A DNA stretch of 64,000 nucleotides from Nannocystis sp. (GTDB lineage Bacteria; Myxococcota_A; Polyangia; Nannocystales; Nannocystaceae), in contig NZ_JADJNN010000042.1 in the NCBI RefSeq assembly GCF_016714285.1, positions 186,001 to 250,000 on the forward strand, given 5' to 3'. The position numbers and the translations under genes were made by a program. Positions 62,098-64,000 of the stretch are shown piece after piece. The notes below the pieces were generated by a model, which searched no databases, was not told the origin of the DNA, and worked only from the letters and a program-made list of their open reading frames with translations. Position 1 is the first letter of the stretch; each line of letters starts with the position of its first letter.

Positions 62098-63372
62098 CTA
62101 CTTCCCACTTTTATTCGGGGGCCAACATTTGTTGCGGATCTGAGCTGCATAGAACCATTTGGCGAACGCATCATAGTTGCCATTGTTGCTCGTCGCCACA
62201 TCAAAAAGACCCTTGACTACAAGCGCCCTTGAATTGACCGCGTTGTCGCAATGGCAGTTAGTGGGGGGGTCGCAATGGCCATTGGCGGGGTTTTCAGCTT
62301 TTGGATCACATCCAGTGCATGCGCTGGAACAGTAATGGGTAACATGGCTCATCTCGTGCATCAAGGTAAATGCAATGGTTTCGGGACTAGCTTTCCCACC
62401 CCCCCCGCATAGCCATACCCATCGTTCGTTGTTGGGCAGAAACCTATTGGATCCGCCCGCACTCGTACAGCTCATCCAACAAAACGGGGTGCCACCCGGG
62501 ACATTCGACCAGTCATTTGTGACCATTGCGATGTCGCTATGGTAGTATGCCCGACTGAACTTGTGTGCGACTTTTAGGAAGGACTTGTCGCTATAGGGAC
62601 CGAACCAGTATTCAAATGAGCAACGGTGACCATTGTAAACAACCCAGTCATTAGCTTTCCAGACCCCCTCACGCTTCTGTTGGTTCTTCCACATGTACTC
62701 AATCGTCCGCAAGATGGAGATGGCGAGTTGCTGCTCAATAAGATAGCCCTCCCAGAAGCGGGACGCCCAGTCATTCGCGGAAACGCCGCAGAAATTGATG
62801 AACTTAGATTTGATCGGCCTAACAGTCCAGCCAATTTTGAGGAGTTCATCTAGGTTCGATGAGCAGTTGACTTGCCCGGGCACCGGATCGGGAGGATCAG
62901 GAGGAGTACAGGCACCTCCCGCTTCATTACAGAGGGCAACACTCTTGGGCTTCACCGACAGTTCTGAAATCCCATGAAATCCATCGCACGGGCTGTAGCT
63001 GCTTGAGACATCCACTCCGGCGCGTAGAGCTTCATTAAGGAAGAAGTCAGGATCGTCGCACGGTTGGTCGCTCGGGCGGACTGCCTTTGGCCCGGGCGCT
63101 ACTTTGTTGAACGCACTGCGCTGGTTTTGCCCGCTGCAACTGTCACAACCTTGCTTTGCAGCCGTTCGAGTGCACTGTCCGTTCGTGGGTGCTCGACATC
63201 CGCGTGGAGCTTCCATTCTACCCAACTCTGCCGCATCAACATGTGAACAGTGGCACGACTTAGGTCGCATCACACTGCTTGGTACAGATGCGACAGTCGA
63301 ACTTCTATTCGTGTCGAGACTCACTCTACTGCTCGGAATTCTTCTCGCGTTGTTGTCAACGGTGTTCCTCAT
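62098..63372 (-). CDS. Cys-rich HExxH metallopeptidase-like protein
   Basis: The 424-residue product has HEMSH near residue 340, a zinc-protease signature, in TLMHEMSHVTHYCSSACTGC. Downstream are GHCDPPTNCHCD and YDAFAKWFYAA, which recalls the end of M35 (deuterolysin/lysine-type) peptidases, though the third zinc ligand cannot be fixed. More than fifteen cysteines suggest disulphides, but no signal peptide is seen and the N-terminus (first 80 residues) looks atypical, so the true start may be later. Base composition is far lower in GC than the genome average, a sign of transfer. Confidence 0.6.
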   Translation of the reverse strand: MRNTVDNNARRIPSSRVSLDTNRSSTVASVPSSVMRPKSCHCSHVDAAELGRMEAPRGCRAPTNGQCTRTAAKQGCDSCSGQNQRSAFNKVAPGPKAVRPSDQPCDDPDFFLNEALRAGVDVSSSYSPCDGFHGISELSVKPKSVALCNEAGGACTPPDPPDPVPGQVNCSSNLDELLKIGWTVRPIKSKFINFCGVSANDWASRFWEGYLIEQQLAISILRTIEYMWKNQQKREGVWKANDWVVYNGHRCSFEYWFGPYSDKSFLKVAHKFSRAYYHSDIAMVTNDWSNVPGGTPFCWMSCTSAGGSNRFLPNNERWVWLCGGGGKASPETIAFTLMHEMSHVTHYCSSACTGCDPKAENPANGHCDPPTNCHCDNAVNSRALVVKGLFDVATSNNGNYDAFAKWFYAAQIRNKCWPPNKSGK

Positions 63373-63459
63373 GGTAGTATACGCTTTCTTTGCTACAGGG
63401 TGCGTTCATGGAATAGATCTGCGACGAGCAGATTGCAATTGATCTCACGAACGGTGTAA

Positions 63460-63819
63460 TCAATTCACGCAACTAACATTCGCGCATTCCCAATGTAAGT
63501 AGCGACGCCGGCGTGATGCTGGCGGACCGGCCACCAAGGCGAGGGACGATCGAGAGACAGGGAATGCCCTGAAGGGCTCGTTGTATTGTACTTGCAGGAT
63601 AGCATCGACCAACCTGGGAGCATCGCTCGTGGACGGGGAGGGCGAATCAGTGGACGTGGGCTGAGTTTCGGCGTTCGGCCTGGACGAGTTTGAGTCGGTT
63701 TCGTCGCTTGTCGAGGTAGGGATAGCACTCGTGGCCTCGTCGGCCGCACATGAGTTGTACACGAGCATCCCGAGCATGGCGCTTAAGTAGGTAGATTTAT
63801 GCGCTATTGCGAGCCGCAT
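63460..63819 (-). CDS. Small lipoprotein (119 aa) of the low-GC island
   Basis: The signal peptide (LSAMLGMLVYNSCAADE) has a lipobox-like Asn-Ser-Cys near residue 23. A Thr/Ser/Asp-rich linker follows, with a short domain (RLVDAILQVQYNEPFRAFPV). The last 20 residues are Arg-rich and may reflect a frameshift. It lies directly upstream of the metallopeptidase-like gene in the same direction and is probably co-transcribed. The function is unknown. Confidence 0.5.
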   Translation of the reverse strand: MRLAIAHKSTYLSAMLGMLVYNSCAADEATSAIPTSTSDETDSNSSRPNAETQPTSTDSPSPSTSDAPRLVDAILQVQYNEPFRAFPVSRSSLALVAGPPASRRRRYLHWECANVSCVN

Positions 63820-63914
63820 GCAGATTATACTTCCTATGTAGAACGAATTGGAGAACTGCGAATTTCTTTGAGAATCTCACGGTACAAGATCTCGGCACTC
63901 GAGGGGGAGCAGAG

Positions 63915-64000
63915 ATGGAAAATTGCGAGGAGAAAAGTCACGCATATTTAGGGCGTAATCGGTCGTACAGCGGCATCTCCTACCTCAAGATCCTCACCGA
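63915..64000 (+). CDS. 5' end of a gene leaving the window
   Basis: ATG 63915 follows GGGGGAG by five bases. The visible 28 residues (MENCEEKSHAYLGRNRSYSG, then ISYLKILT) run off the end. It diverges from the small lipoprotein gene, with an AT-rich promoter-like gap of about 95 bp. There is too little for identification. Confidence 0.5.
   Translation, partial: MENCEEKSHAYLGRNRSYSGISYLKILT

Overview
The window is high-GC DNA (about 70 percent over most of its length) from a myxobacterium, probably of the Nannocystis/Plesiocystis/Enhygromyxa group. The evidence is the many lipoproteins with Ser/Thr/Gly-rich linkers, C-terminal Gly-Cys-x-Cys plus membrane-anchor tails of the MYXO-CTERM type, three serine/threonine kinases (one with a tetratricopeptide tail, one truncated but with the same tail, one with two kinase domains in tandem), an FHA regulator and small LuxR-type regulators. 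The genus is inferred from protein style, not from a marker gene.

Positions 1-38,200 look like ordinary chromosome. They hold two paralogous zinc-ribbon surface proteins, an HTTM membrane protein, a radical SAM/SPASM enzyme, FtsH, a five-gene overlapping operon (response regulator, histidine kinase, TolC-like protein, adaptor, RND pump), a four-gene operon of exported lipoproteins and c-type cytochromes, a zinc alcohol dehydrogenase, a signalling block (two LuxR-type regulators, an FHA protein, a TPR kinase), a SurA-like/POTRA pair, several exported proteins, a UvrD-like helicase with an added C-terminal helical domain, and a methyltransferase. Several genes here carry an apparent single-base frameshift.

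At 38,216-38,285 a kinase gene is cut at the codons of its catalytic loop and joined to a tyrosine recombinase gene whose product has an extra N-terminal helix-turn-helix domain. To the right lies plasmid-like accessory DNA: a second, 5'-truncated recombinase, a Pro-rich membrane protein, and a partition module (ParA, a small ribbon-helix-helix-like partner, and six 67-68 bp iterons with one inverted copy before parA). About 1.1 kb of GC-rich repeat DNA follows. The missing N-terminal half of the kinase is not seen to the right within the window.

Positions 44,875-51,276 return to myxobacterial style: a lipoprotein with a degenerate VWA-like domain, a propeller lipoprotein, an exported protein and a tandem double kinase. 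From 51,350 to 62,097 the DNA is a mobile-element graveyard. It has lipoprotein pseudogenes, IS256, IS66 and IS21 remnants, a group II intron-type retroelement inserted in the IS21 transposase gene, and scrambled fragments of the same intron.

Two islands of clearly lower GC stand out. One (52,650-54,115) carries two homologous 140-residue proteins of unknown function plus a 72-residue protein. The other (62,100-64,000) carries a Cys-rich HExxH metallopeptidase-like protein, a small lipoprotein and the start of a gene that leaves the window. The iteron partition locus, the kinase-targeted integrase and the paired 140-residue proteins are the best candidates for something not yet described.
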